A DNA stretch of 64,000 bases. Source: Ilyonectria destructans (taxonomy: Eukaryota > Ascomycota > Sordariomycetes > Hypocreales > Nectriaceae). Positions 34,401 through 45,300 of this stretch are shown in pieces. The first letter of the stretch is position 1; the number at the start of each line of letters is the position of its first letter. The notes under the pieces are model-generated. The model had not been told where the DNA came from and did not search any database. It saw nothing but the letters and a program-made list of their open reading frames with translations. A program made the translations under genes and the position numbers. The stretch is taken from contig JAHEWK010000005.1 of NCBI GenBank assembly GCA_020740775.1, forward strand, positions 992,001 to 1,056,000, written 5' to 3'.

Positions 34401-35595
34401 TATGTATACAAACCCAAGCGTTCCGGCCCAATATAAATCTTACTAACTTATGGCCATTAGTGGCATCATGGTGAGTTATTAGTGATACTCCGATGAGGAC
34501 TTTGTTTCCTTGCGAAAGCTATGTGACTGATAGTAATATAGCTTCGTATGCTGCATTTTGTCGACAATTTGGCAACTATTGCACACCGGCAGCTGGGAAG
34601 CACAACTGGAATGAAGAAGCTATCGATGGAATGGTCAAGGACCTGAAGAGACCCTGGAAAGCCCTCTGCGCTCGCATAGAAGATCGAGAGATTGAGACCG
34701 GGAGACTTATTGAGGAGTTGACAGACTGGTCGATTCAGTACCTAGGTAAGCCAAGTTCTCAGCAACAGCTGCGCTCTGCCTTATTCAACCTTACGAACCC
34801 CTTGCAACACGCAACCATCTGCTGGAAACACCAAATACTGTTTCATTTGTCAACAAAAACCGTCAGAGTCCCAGATTGTTTGCGTTCACGTACTGATTGA
34901 GTTTCTTAGACTGTGGGCTGAGCGACATGCCAGAGATAGCATCCCCTCTGACCAATGCAATTGTCTCCCAACAGCAAGTTTTGCTTGGGAACATTGAAGA
35001 AGTCTACGAGGAGTTTGGTGCTAGTCTGAGGTGAGTTACAGTTATATCTCAACAAATGCTTGAAGTTAAGCATACTAAGGGTTAATACACTAGGACACTA
35101 CGTACGGATGCTATGTCAGGCATCCAGACCTCGCTCATTGGACAATCCCTGGAGGGACCCTACAGATCATGCAATCGAGAAAGTGGTGAGTAATCAATAC
35201 TGAAATTGGAGGCTCTAATCTCAACCGAGATAATTTCTTGCATGTTTCTACTGTGTTGAAAACATTGCTAACGTAATTTGTGAATTTCAGGAAGAGGCAG
35301 TGATGCACGACGGAAGGGCATAATCAATGACGCACTTGCCCGCGACGACCTGTTCAGTGATTTGATGAGAAATTTCAGAAAAAGCTTCTCTCAACTTGCC
35401 AAAGTTGCCCAGAAGAAGATCGATACTGCAGTTTCGACCTACCTCGCTTCTATACATGGAACTTTGAAGATTATTCTCAGTGAGAACGTGGCGTTGGAGA
35501 GCGAGCAAGATCCCGCGTTCCGTCGCCGCGTGGATGAAGCTGTCAGAGAGAGCAAGGCAAAGATTGAAAAAATCAAGGCCGAGATCGATCATTGA
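31481..35595 (+). CDS. Large dynamin-like GTPase, nuclear GTPase SLIP-GC-like
   Basis: Sixteen exons can be joined in frame to 1003 residues: 31481-31516, 31580-32294, 32357-32409, 32467-32918, 32977-33032, 33089-33270, 33342-33544, 33626-33652, 33723-34101, 34137-34254, 34341-34399, 34461-34470, 34542-34745, 34910-35030, 35094-35185, 35291-35595. The first ~200 residues are Ser-rich and disordered. GTP motifs are present: G1 GDSGVGKSS (246-254, split by intron 2), G3 DLPG (435-438) and G4 TRSD (495-498). An acidic stretch (YDEDDDPSDEERDY) and a long helical C-terminal part follow (AYLVTTRNSTICQKLRD, WHHASYAAFCRQFG, SDLMRNFRKSFSQLAK), ending in coiled coil. Fungi have expanded families of this type; the animal namesake is a nuclear GTPase of B cells. 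Function in fungi is unknown. The gene looks intact although it lies 2 kb from the transposon side. Confidence 0.85.
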
Positions 35596-36321
35596 TTCGG
35601 TAGGGTTTCGGGATTGACGGAGACTTAAATAAGTACGCTGCAACCTTGTTGTCCTTAGAATGTTAGTGAACAAGGAGATGGAAGTTTGGATGTATATTAA
35701 GTGGATTAACTTAGTGATGAATCGAGAGTATTTCTATTTCCACACATACATACCCATTACTTGGTGAGAAGAAGTAAGTCAATGGATATGGCAGCTGCTG
35801 GGCTGCAGGCCTGAATTACCAGACCCCGCCATTCTTCTCTGACGACAACCTATAACGTTGTTATAGTGAGAAAATTGGATGCCTTGATATTTTTCAAGAT
35901 TCCTAAAGAAGAGAACAATAAACTACCTATATAAATGACGCCGTGGTGACAGTTCCTTCTAGAACTGGGGTTCCAAAGGAGAACTCGGAAGAGAAGCCGT
36001 AGGCCCACATGTTATGGGTTTATTATGCTAAGCAAAGTTGACACAAATCCTGGAGGGACTAAACTTAGCTCGGCAATCTTCCAAAAGTCGTCTATCACGC
36101 GCATGTGCCTCAACGTGTTATTGGGAGAAATATCGGAAGCCCTTCCGACGATCCACAGCAAGCTGGTACAATTCCTCGGCCCCACTCCTCTGCGCCATAC
36201 GCTATGGAGGCGGCGAGACCATCTGGTATTGAAAGTTTAACTCGCCCCTGGGCGATGAGTAAAACTTTTCTATACTCAACACCGTACCTTCTATCACCGA
36301 TCGCCTACCATCACAAGCGCT
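35596..36321. other. Intergenic with a TATA box
   Basis: 3' flank of the GTPase gene and promoter of the next. TATATAAA at 35928-35935 lies about 390 bases before the ATG at 36322, implying a long leader or an upstream untranslated intron. Short frames at 36025-36240 show nothing recognisable. Confidence 0.45.
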
Positions 36322-37266
36322 ATGGCAGCACCACAACCTGTCGACAATGTCCTCGACGCAATCGGAAATACGCCATGTGTCCGTTTGCGGCGTGTCGTTC
36401 CAGAGGGACACGCCCAAGTGTTTTTGAAGCTCGAATCCCTCAACCCAACAGGGTCTTACAAAGATCGTATGGCAAGGTCCATGATCGAAGAGGCGGAGCG
36501 CAGAGGAGACCTGCGCCCGGGGATGACAGTTGTGGAGGCAACTGGAGGGAGTACCGGCTCATCACTGGCGTTTGTCTGCGCGGTAAAGGGCTATAAGTTT
36601 CAAGTGGTGTCTTCCAATGCCTTCGCACCTGAAAAACTGCGAACAATGTCAACATTCGGTTCAAGTGTTGAATTGGTCCACAGTCCTTCAGGAAAGATCA
36701 CAGCAGATCTTATTCCTTCAATGAGAGACCGTGCCAAGGCGATATCGAATGATGGATCTTGCTACCTAACGGACCAGTTCAACAACCGGGACGTTCTTGT
36801 TGGTTACGAGGGCCTTGGTCACGAATTGGTTAATCAGTTCCCGAACGGAATTGACGCCTTCTGCGGTGCAGTGGGTGGAGCCGGCATGATGATGGGTGTG
36901 TCAAGAGTCTTGAAGACTAAATGGCCGCAAACCAAGGTGGTCGTTCTCGAACCGGCGTCTGCTCCAGTCATTACAGAAGGTCGAGGTGGAACGCATGGTG
37001 TTGAGGGAATCGGGATAGGATTTGTACCGCCGCTTCTTGACAAGGAACTGTACGATGAAGCCCGAGCGATCCCAGAAGACGAAGCCCGTGACATGTGCCG
37101 GAGGCTTGCAGCAGAAGAAGGACTTCTGGTAGGCACTTCCACTGGCATGAATGTTGTCGCTGCTCTTACGCTTGCAAGGCAGTGTGGGCCTGGGAAGACA
37201 GTGGTCACCGTCGCATGCGACACGGGGCTAAAATATATGAATGGAAGCCTGTTCGTTGGCAGCTAG
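36322..37266 (+). CDS. Cysteine synthase-fold PLP enzyme
   Basis: Intronless, 314 residues, the length of bacterial-type O-acetylserine sulfhydrylases. The N-terminal block is IGNTPCVRLRRV; the PLP lysine is Lys47 in NPTGSYKDRMA; the phosphate/substrate loop is EATGGSTGSSLAF, and the glycine loop is GAVGGAGMMMG; the C-terminal block is VGTSTGMNVVAAL. No CBS regulatory domains follow. The reaction of the fold is beta-replacement on an activated serine (for example to cysteine). The usual TSG(N/S)TG loop is TGGSTG here, and the typical second Asn is absent, so a different side reaction or substrate is possible. No mitochondrial presequence is visible. It has no intron while its 5' neighbour has fifteen. 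Confidence 0.85.
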   Translation: MAAPQPVDNVLDAIGNTPCVRLRRVVPEGHAQVFLKLESLNPTGSYKDRMARSMIEEAERRGDLRPGMTVVEATGGSTGSSLAFVCAVKGYKFQVVSSNAFAPEKLRTMSTFGSSVELVHSPSGKITADLIPSMRDRAKAISNDGSCYLTDQFNNRDVLVGYEGLGHELVNQFPNGIDAFCGAVGGAGMMMGVSRVLKTKWPQTKVVVLEPASAPVITEGRGGTHGVEGIGIGFVPPLLDKELYDEARAIPEDEARDMCRRLAAEEGLLVGTSTGMNVVAALTLARQCGPGKTVVTVACDTGLKYMNGSLFVGS

Positions 37267-37442
37267 GATAATGACGGATTATTAAGTTTAATTTACAGTT
37301 AAGACATTGTTAATTCAATATTGTTATACAGACCTAAGGAGTGGTATGAGTTATGGGGAGTGTTTCGCCCGAGCTGCGATCATGAAGCTGCCAACCCAGA
37401 ACTTAGTAGACTATACGGACTCTAGACGAACATCAATCACTA

Positions 37443-37536
37443 GGGGATTTGGTCTAGGGGTATGACGTTTGTTTTGCATTGTCTCATCGACATGAAAGCC
37501 TACAAAAGGTCGGGGGTTCAATTCCCTCAATCTCCA
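37443..37536 (+). tRNA. tRNA-Ala (anticodon TGC) with a 22-nt intron
   Basis: The acceptor stem GGGGATT pairs with AATCTCC plus discriminator A, and includes a G3-U70 wobble, the known identity mark of alanine tRNA. The D arm GTC...GAC, anticodon stem TTTGT/ACAAA and T arm GGGGG TTCAATT CCCTC all pair. The anticodon loop is TTTGCA, anticodon TGC at 37475-37477, then an intron at 37479-37500 in the canonical place after position 37. The D loop looks more like that of Val/Pro tRNAs, so the isotype rests on the anticodon and G3-U70. It ends 197 bases before the hAT target duplication. Confidence 0.75.
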
Positions 37537-37733
37537 TTTTTTGCTTGTCGAAGTTGCGGCATATATTTTGAGTGTGTGGGGGCAATTTATGCAAGGAAAT
37601 GGGGCATAGGCACATTTATTTGCCCATTGATGGATCTGCTAGGGTCAGTTTAATCAGGGCAACAGTGTTCAAAGCGAGGAAGATGATGTTGATAATCGCT
37701 TGGGCCTGGATGGACTGGGCCGGTCAAGAGGGG

Positions 37734-37741
37734 GTTTCCAG
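37734..37741. repeat. Left 8-bp target-site duplication of the hAT element
   Basis: GTTTCCAG directly before the left terminal repeat is repeated exactly at 52098-52105 directly after the right terminal repeat. Eight bases is the hAT-superfamily length. Confidence 0.95.
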
Positions 37742-37753
37742 CAGGGTGGCTAA
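37742..37753 (+). repeat. Left terminal inverted repeat of the hAT element
   Basis: CAGGGTGGCTAA, exactly complementary to the last twelve bases of the element. The CAG...CTG ends are typical of hAT elements. Confidence 0.95.
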
Positions 37754-38090
37754 AAAAACTAGTAGTTAATTAACTAGTAGTTAATTAACTAGTAGTTAAA
37801 AACTACTAGTTTTTAGTTATTAGTTACGGAAAAAATTAACTAGCCTAGTTATTAGTTAGGTAAAAAATTAACTAGCCTAGTTTTAGTTAGTTAAAAAATT
37901 TTTTTAACTAGCCTAGTTTTAGTTAGTTAATTAGTTACGAAATTAGTTTTTAGTTAATTAGTTAATTTTTTTACTATTAGTTAATTAACTACTAGTTAAT
38001 TAACTACTAGTTTTTTAACTAATTAGTTAATTAACTACTAGTTAATTAACTAACTAATTAACTAACTAATTAACTAATTAGTAATTAATA
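37754..38090. repeat. Left subterminal repeat array (ACTAG / TTAATTAA words)
   Basis: About 340 bp of overlapping AT-rich words such as ACTAGTAGTTAATTAACTAG and AACTAGCCTAGTT, many of them palindromic. A matching array in inverted placement lies at the other end (about 51,720-52,085). Subterminal repeats of hAT elements bind their transposase; that role here is inferred. Confidence 0.8.
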
Positions 38091-40157
38091 GATTATTAAT
38101 AAGGTTTTTTTAATTATAAAATAGTAAGAAATATAATATTTTTAATATAGAAATAATTTTATCTTATTTATTTTATTAGAATTTTAAATTAATTTACAAA
38201 GATAAATTTTAATTATATAGTGTGTGTACAGTATAATCCGCACTGTATGCGCACTATGCTGGCAAGTTTCCTAATTAGGTTAGTCTACCTTATCCGCGCT
38301 TATCAATTGGTCAGTTCACTTAGACGTAATATTTCCTTAAGTTTATAGGAAAATTTAACTAATATAATTCTTTATTAATTAAGTAAATAACTTTAAGATA
38401 TTATTTTTTATTTTATATATAAAGAAAAAAGAACATATAATCTAGTATTAATTTTATATTTTAAATATAAATATTAAATATTAAAAACAGTGAATAAAAT
38501 ATTTAAATATTTATATTATAATATATATTAACAAATTAATAGATATATAATATAAATAGCTAAATAAAATATAGAAAAATATAGAAAAGATATATCTTAT
38601 ATATATAGAAATTTATATAATAAAATATACTTTTTTTATATTTTTTAAAAAAGATTTTCTAATATTTATTTATAATAAAAATATATTAAGAAATTCTTAA
38701 AGAAATTATAAGAGAGGAAGTTTATATAAAATAAAACTTTAGAAAAAATAGAAATAAATATATATATATAGAAAGAAAGAGAAAACAAAATACATTACTA
38801 ATTACTCTTTTAAAGCAAAATCTTCTAAATCCTTCCCACTTTCCTTAAGCTAACTCTTTAATAAAAGAGTTTTTCTAACTGATTCTGTAGCTAATCTATT
38901 TCTAGATTTAGTAACTATATTATTACTAATAGAAAATTGACTTTCTATAGCTGCAGAAGTAGCTGGAATAGCTAAAAAACGCCTTGCTAATATACTTAAA
39001 ATTGGAAATCTTCCTGAATTTAATTTCCAATAATTTAATATATCAGTCTAAAAAGGAACATTAGTAAAAATAAGATAAAAAAACTAAAATAAAAAAGACT
39101 TACCTTTCTAGACAATCTAGTCTCCCCTAAATAAATATCTATTTCCTCCTCTCTTTTTCCCTGAGAATTTAAATATAAATCCTCTTCAAAATCGGAAATT
39201 GGTAATTTAGGGCTATATAAGTCTTTAAATTCTTCTATATAAGAAGAATTTAAAGCTTGAAGCTTCTCACTTTTTACCCTATTAAAGAAATTAATAAATA
39301 AATAAATAGTAAATAAATTAAAACTTACTGAAGAAATTCAGCCTTAAAAAGGGATAAAATATCACTTTCTATATTAGAATAGTGATATAAAATTCCTCCT
39401 TCTTTAAAAGGTGATATTTTAAACTTAGGGTCTAAAATAATACCTATAAGAAAAGGCTTATAATTTTCTAAAAAGCTTTTAGAAAGCTTTCTAGGAAAAT
39501 ACTTCTCTAACTTAATATATCCAGCTTGAATAGCTGAAGAAAAAGTAGAGAAGTAAGAGGCCTATTTTCTTATTAGTAAAAGATTTTTTAAAAAATTAAA
39601 AATAAAATAAAAGAATTTTAAAAGAATTTTAAAAAAATAGAAAAAAATAGAAGAATATACTTACTTCTCCCCTCCGCAAATTATAGCTAGCTAATAACTT
39701 ATCCAGGCCTCTAAATATAATATATATATATAAAAGCCCTTAAGGAAGAGTTATATAAGCTTGGCCTTGTAATTTAATAGAAGGATTAAAAAAAACCTCG
39801 AAAATCCGCTTTAATTCCTCAATTTCAGCCCATTCTGAAGGATTTAAGAAAAGCTTTTTATACTTTAAATTAGAGGTATTTTTAGAGATATATATAAGCG
39901 GATTCTTTAATTCCAAAAAGGTACTGAGCATTAAGAAAGTGGAATTCCAGCAAATAGGCTAATCTAAAAATTCATTATTAATAAGAAGAAAATATAAATA
40001 AAAAAAAGAAATATATAACATACCTAAGGGAATTTGCCTCTTATGAGATGTTAAAACCCCTTCTTTAATACCCTAATCGATAGCTTGATTTAAAAGCTTT
40101 TTAGGTTCAGCAGTATATTTAGTTAATACTGCTAACTTTCGAACTCGACTTATAGGG

Positions 40158-40591
40158 TGTTACAACCCGTGCCGCGTGAGCGCCTAACATCACATACACC
40201 CCACAAATCTTCCCCAATTAGAGTTACTATAGTACAGCTCACGCCGCACTAAGGAGACTCACCCGTAAGCCTCTACGGCTTATACGTAAGCCTCTACGGC
40301 TTACCTATAATTCTAAGACTTACTACTGTAAGCCTTACCTAATACTCCAGTATATAGATATATATTTATTAGTACTTTTCTAGACCTTTAGCTTTTAATA
40401 TAATTTGGTTATCTTATTTATCTTAACTTACTATATATTATTATATCTAACTATTACTAGATATAATATTTACCTAGTAAGTAACGCCTTAATCTATCTA
40501 CTAATATAAACCTATAGTTTATCTACTAGTAACTATTCTTCTGCTTACTCTATACTATATATACAGCAGACTTAAGAGTATAACTGTTATA
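40158..40591 (+). mobile_element. Solo LTR of the nested Gypsy family
   Basis: A 434-bp LTR in the opposite orientation to the full element, starting TGTTACAACCC. It is flanked by its own 5-bp duplication TAGGG (40153-40157 and 40592-40596), so it is a separate insertion followed by LTR-LTR recombination. It keeps more CG dinucleotides and G/C bases than the LTR at 40,735. Confidence 0.92.
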
Positions 40592-40734
40592 TAGGGTCTG
40601 GAAAAATTAGTAAGAAATTAGTAAAAAGTATATAAAAAATATATATATATAACTTACTAGTAAAAGTAGGGGTATGAAATTCCTCATCTAAAAACTCCTT
40701 ATTTTAGCTACTTAATTTACCAGCTAACCTATTA

Positions 40735-41168
40735 TATAACAGTTATACTCTTAAGTCTGCTATATATATAGTATAGGGTAGGCAGAAGAGTGGTTACTAG
40801 TAGATAAACTATAGGTTTATATTAGCAGATAGATTAGGGCGTTACTTACTGAATAAATATTATATCTAGTAATAGTTAGATATAATAATATATAGTAAGT
40901 TAAGATAAGTAAGGTAACTAAGTTATATTAAAAGCTAAAGGTCTAGAAAAATACTAATAAATATATATCTATATACTGAAGCATTAGGCAAGACTTATAA
41001 TAATAAGTCTTAGAATTATAGATAAGCTGTAGAGGCTTATATATAAGCTATAGAGGCTTATAGATAAGTCTTCTTAGTGCAGTATAAGCTATACTATAGT
41101 AACTCTAATTAGAGAAGATTTATAGGGTATATATAATATTAGGCGCTTATATAGTATAGGTCGTAATA
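40735..41168 (-). repeat. 3' LTR of the Gypsy element
   Basis: Same 434-bp length as the 5' LTR and solo LTR. It is the most AT-shifted copy: sites that read GTGAGCCGTAGAGG in the 5' LTR read ATAAGCTGTAGAGG here. Confidence 0.93.
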
Positions 41169-42619
41169 TAATATCTCCCCTCTGTTAGTCCTTATTCTTA
41201 AGGCTAGATACCAGGCCTATTTTGAGTTTTCCTTTATATATTCGCACTTAATTCTATATTCCCCTTATAGTTTACTAATAATATATCTTCAGCTAAGTCC
41301 ACAAGAAACCAAAAAGTACAGGCAGTTTTAATTGCTACTATGGGTTTTATTGTTATATCTTATTCTTACTATTCGCCGTAGAGTTTAAAGTGCATAATAA
41401 AGAAGGGCCACTTTAAGTATACTGAGTGTACATACTGGGGTCGCTCCTGTAACAGCCAGAGTATCTCCCTGGTAGCGGGTGAGGTTATTTTAGATTCCTT
41501 TATGGTATTATTTATTCTGATTCTTAGTGTAGCGGATTGCTTGGCACTTGAAAAATAGCACTTAGAGGCTGCCGAGGAGGCTACTAAAGAGGAACTTATC
41601 CAGCTGTAATAGCAGTTAAATAAGTATCTTTCTTATTTAATATAACTCCATCGTTAGAAATATCAGTTAGTTAAAAGGGGTATCTAGATATTAAATTATA
41701 GTCTTGTGTCTATAGATAAGCTGAATAAGACCGAGCAGTTAGAGTTAGAAGCAGTAATTTCTATATAGTTTATTCTGGTAATAGACCTTATTAACTAGAA
41801 TACTGTAGGTCCTTCATTTAATTTTTTATCTGGTATTATTAGTAAAGGTTCTTCAGAAGGTATTATATATAGTTAAGATTCTAGAATCTATCTTAATATA
41901 TATTTCCTGAGGTACTTCTCTATCTGAGGAAGTTCTTTAATTTAGCTTAATAATACATAAGGTATTTATAGAGTTTCTATATATCTTCTAATAGGTTGCA
42001 GTTTTTCTATCTTATAAGATATTTTATTTTATTATTTTCTCTTTTTATATTAAGGATTATTTTAACTGTAAATTCCTAGTTATTTTTAACTTCTATTTCT
42101 TAGTTATTATTCTATATTTTAATATAAATAGTATCTACTGCTGATTTAAGTAATAAAATATAAAAGATTAAATAGAGTTTAACCTTCAGTAGTAAGTTCA
42201 GTTTATAATTATTTTCTGAGATTTTTTTCAAAATTTTATAGAATCTAATAAATTTAAAGTCCAATTTATTATTCGGCCTTTTTATTATAATGTTTTTTAT
42301 TATAAGGTAAACTATATCTCCCTCCCGAAAGATTAGTCCCTTTAATCTTTTTTAGTTATAATGTTTTTTCATTTAGTTATATATAAACTCTAATTCTATA
42401 TATATTTCTTTATATAGCTATTATAGCTAGTTGGTAGTAAGGATTGCTTTTATATTAAGTAGTTCTTTCCGTAATAATCTATAGGTATCTGGAATAAATC
42501 TGAAATTTATATAAGCTGGTATAAGCTTTATTGTTCCTGAGGTGGATATATTATAGGCCAGTTATACTATAGGCAGCTTTTAAACCCAGTTATCTTACTT
42601 ATAGTTAATATAGCACTAT

Positions 42620-45300
42620 AGGTACTATTTAACTATTTAATTAAATCTTTCTATTTATCTATTTACTTATAGTCTCTAAGCTGTTATAAGCTTATAGTTT
42701 AATTCCATCTGGGCTATTAGTCCTTATTAGAACTTAAATATAAATATTATTCCTCTATTAGATATAATCTCTATTAGCAGTCTGTATATACTGACGATAT
42801 TTCTTAAAAATATATAAGAAAGTTATTCTATATTAGTAGACTCTTAGTAGGGTAGAAAGTATAAGAATTTCATAAGTTTATTTACAATAATAAATATACT
42901 ATTATAGAGTACTTCAATTATTAGATCTTCAGATAGCAGGAGCTTAGTAATATAATCTATAGTAATAAATTCTTAAGGTCGTTATACTACTGGTAGTAAT
43001 TATAATAATCTATAAGGCTTATATTATAGTAATTTAATTTTACAGTACAGATTATATCCTTTAATAGTATCTAAGATAGCTTTCTTTATTTAGGGAAATA
43101 AGTATATTATTCTGAATCTATTAAGGGTTCTATTAATATTCTGATATCTATATAGGGGGTATTTATAAATATCCCGTATCAGTTATTATTGCAGTTCTTT
43201 AGGAATCTGTAATTATTCCGTTTATTCTTCCTCAGGTAGTATATTATTATACTTCTGGATTCCTTTAAGCAGTAAGTTTTTCTATTTTACTGTATATATT
43301 ACTATAAGTATTCTTTTATTAAGCTTATTAATAAATTGTACTTTTTTTATAGGTTCGGGGGGCTATTAGGGTTCTATTTCTCTCTCTTTATAGATAATAT
43401 ATTATCTAAAATCTGCTATATTAGTAATAAATCTCTAATAAAACCTAATATATACTTAATTAAGTATAAGTCCTTATTTCTAGTAGTCCCTTATATATTC
43501 CTTATTGAATTTAAATATATATTCTGGAGGTATAAAGACTTATTTTTTATAGGTAGGTATTCTATATAAGTAGTTATACTTATAGGGGTAAATAGTATTA
43601 TTATTATTTCTAAAATAATAATATTATTATATCTTACTTTACTATTCTTTATTTAGGGTTTTCAGTAGGTCTTTCTATATTATCCTGAGTTTCTTATTAC
43701 ATTCTAAATATACTATCTATAGGTAGTTATTATTTTTAGATATTATATAGTTGCAATAGAATCTTTTATAGGCTTAGCTTTTTATAAGCCCTTTAGTTTA
43801 ATAGTATTTTATTCTATCCTTTAGGAAGTTAGATATTAGTTTCTAAGGTATAAATACTTATTTATAGTATATCGGTATTTTACAGTTATAGTTAAATTTA
43901 TTAGAAAATACTTTATTATTATTATTATAAAATAAGTATTCCTTATAGATCTTTATCTGCTATTTTTTACTAGATATTTTATTTATATTATGCTATTTTT
44001 TCTTATACTTATAGAGGTTAGCAATATATTTCTGCTTGAGATATCCTTTTAGAGTTAGCTTAAGGAGTTATTTATTTTCCTTAGTAATACCAATATTAAA
44101 GTTAGATTGTCAGCTAATAGTATCTACTTTACTATTTTCCGATTCTTTCTTATAAATAATGATATAGTTAAATTCTAATAGATATTCTGTATAGTGAAGT
44201 TACCTGCTACTAAGTTTTTATATAGTTATAAAGTATAAGATATTTTTATAATTAGTATAGACCTTAATCTTATACTTACTTCCTAAGAGGTAGTATTAGA
44301 ATTCTTTAAATAAGTTAACTATTATAAGGAATTCTTTATTATAGATAGAGTAGTTAAGCTCTACTCTATAGAGTTTGTATAAGTAGAAGGCAATTGGATG
44401 TAATTTTCCGTTAATATCTCTCTATTCTATTTGGAATTTTAAATTAAAATTAGAAGAGTCTATTTCCAGTTTAACTTCTTTCTTAAGGTTAAATATAATT
44501 AAGATTGGTTTGCTGAGAATTGCCTTTTTGATGTTGTTAAAAGCTTTCTGCACTTTAGTATTCTATCTAAAATCTACTTCTTTCTTTATAAGTTCTATAA
44601 GGGTATATCTAATACTTTCAAAATTGCAAATAAACTTTTAGTAGTAGTTAGTAAATTCTAGAAAGCTCTATACTTCCTTAATATTTTTAGGTTTTAGCTA
44701 ATCTTTAATAGCTTTAATCTTTTTGTAATCTATATAGATCTTATTTGGGCGGATAGTATACCTAAAGAAGTCTACTTTATCTATATAGAATTTATTTTTC
44801 TTTAGTTTAATAAGGAGGTTTATATTCTATAGTTTCTTAAGTACTATATAGATATATTCTGTATATTCTTCTTTTATATTAGAGAAGATAAGGATATTGT
44901 TAAGGTAGTATATAATAAAGATATTAAGGTATTTCTATAGTATATTAGTAATTATCTATTAGAAGGTTACTAGTATATTAGTAAGTCTAAAAGGTATAAC
45001 TAGATATTTAAAGAGTCTATATTTTATATAGAAAGCAATCTTCTATTTATTTTCTAGTTTAATATAGATAAGGTTATAAGCTCCCTTAAGGTTAAAAGCT
45101 ATAAATTACTTCTTACTATATAATTAATCCTTCAGTTTGTTAATAAGTAGTAATAGTATTCAGTCCTTAATAGTAATATTATTAAGCTGTTAGTAGTCTA
45201 TAACTAATTGTAGTTTTCTATTTTTCTTTAGAATAAATATAACTGGATATCCTGCAGAGGACTTTAATATTCTAATAAATTCCTTTTTTAATATATCTTT
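42620..45300 (-). pseudogene. Gypsy pol remnant: reverse transcriptase, RNase H region, integrase
   Basis: Minus-strand words in the RT part include FIRILKSSAGYPVIF and LQLVIDY, then a YLNNILIFS block at 44881-44907 where Gypsy enzymes have YxDD, so both catalytic aspartates read Asn. In the integrase core, EFITIDYIT keeps the first Asp, but the second block reads IISNRG where Gypsy integrases have DRG (about 42,755-42,770). The D-to-N pattern is what G-to-A on the coding strand, that is RIP, produces. Stop codons are frequent between these words. No active enzyme can result. Confidence 0.85.

Noticed and set aside
37754..38090. A CRISPR array or centromere repeat
   Set aside because: No regular repeat-spacer pattern; the words overlap irregularly and mirror the other end of the transposon.
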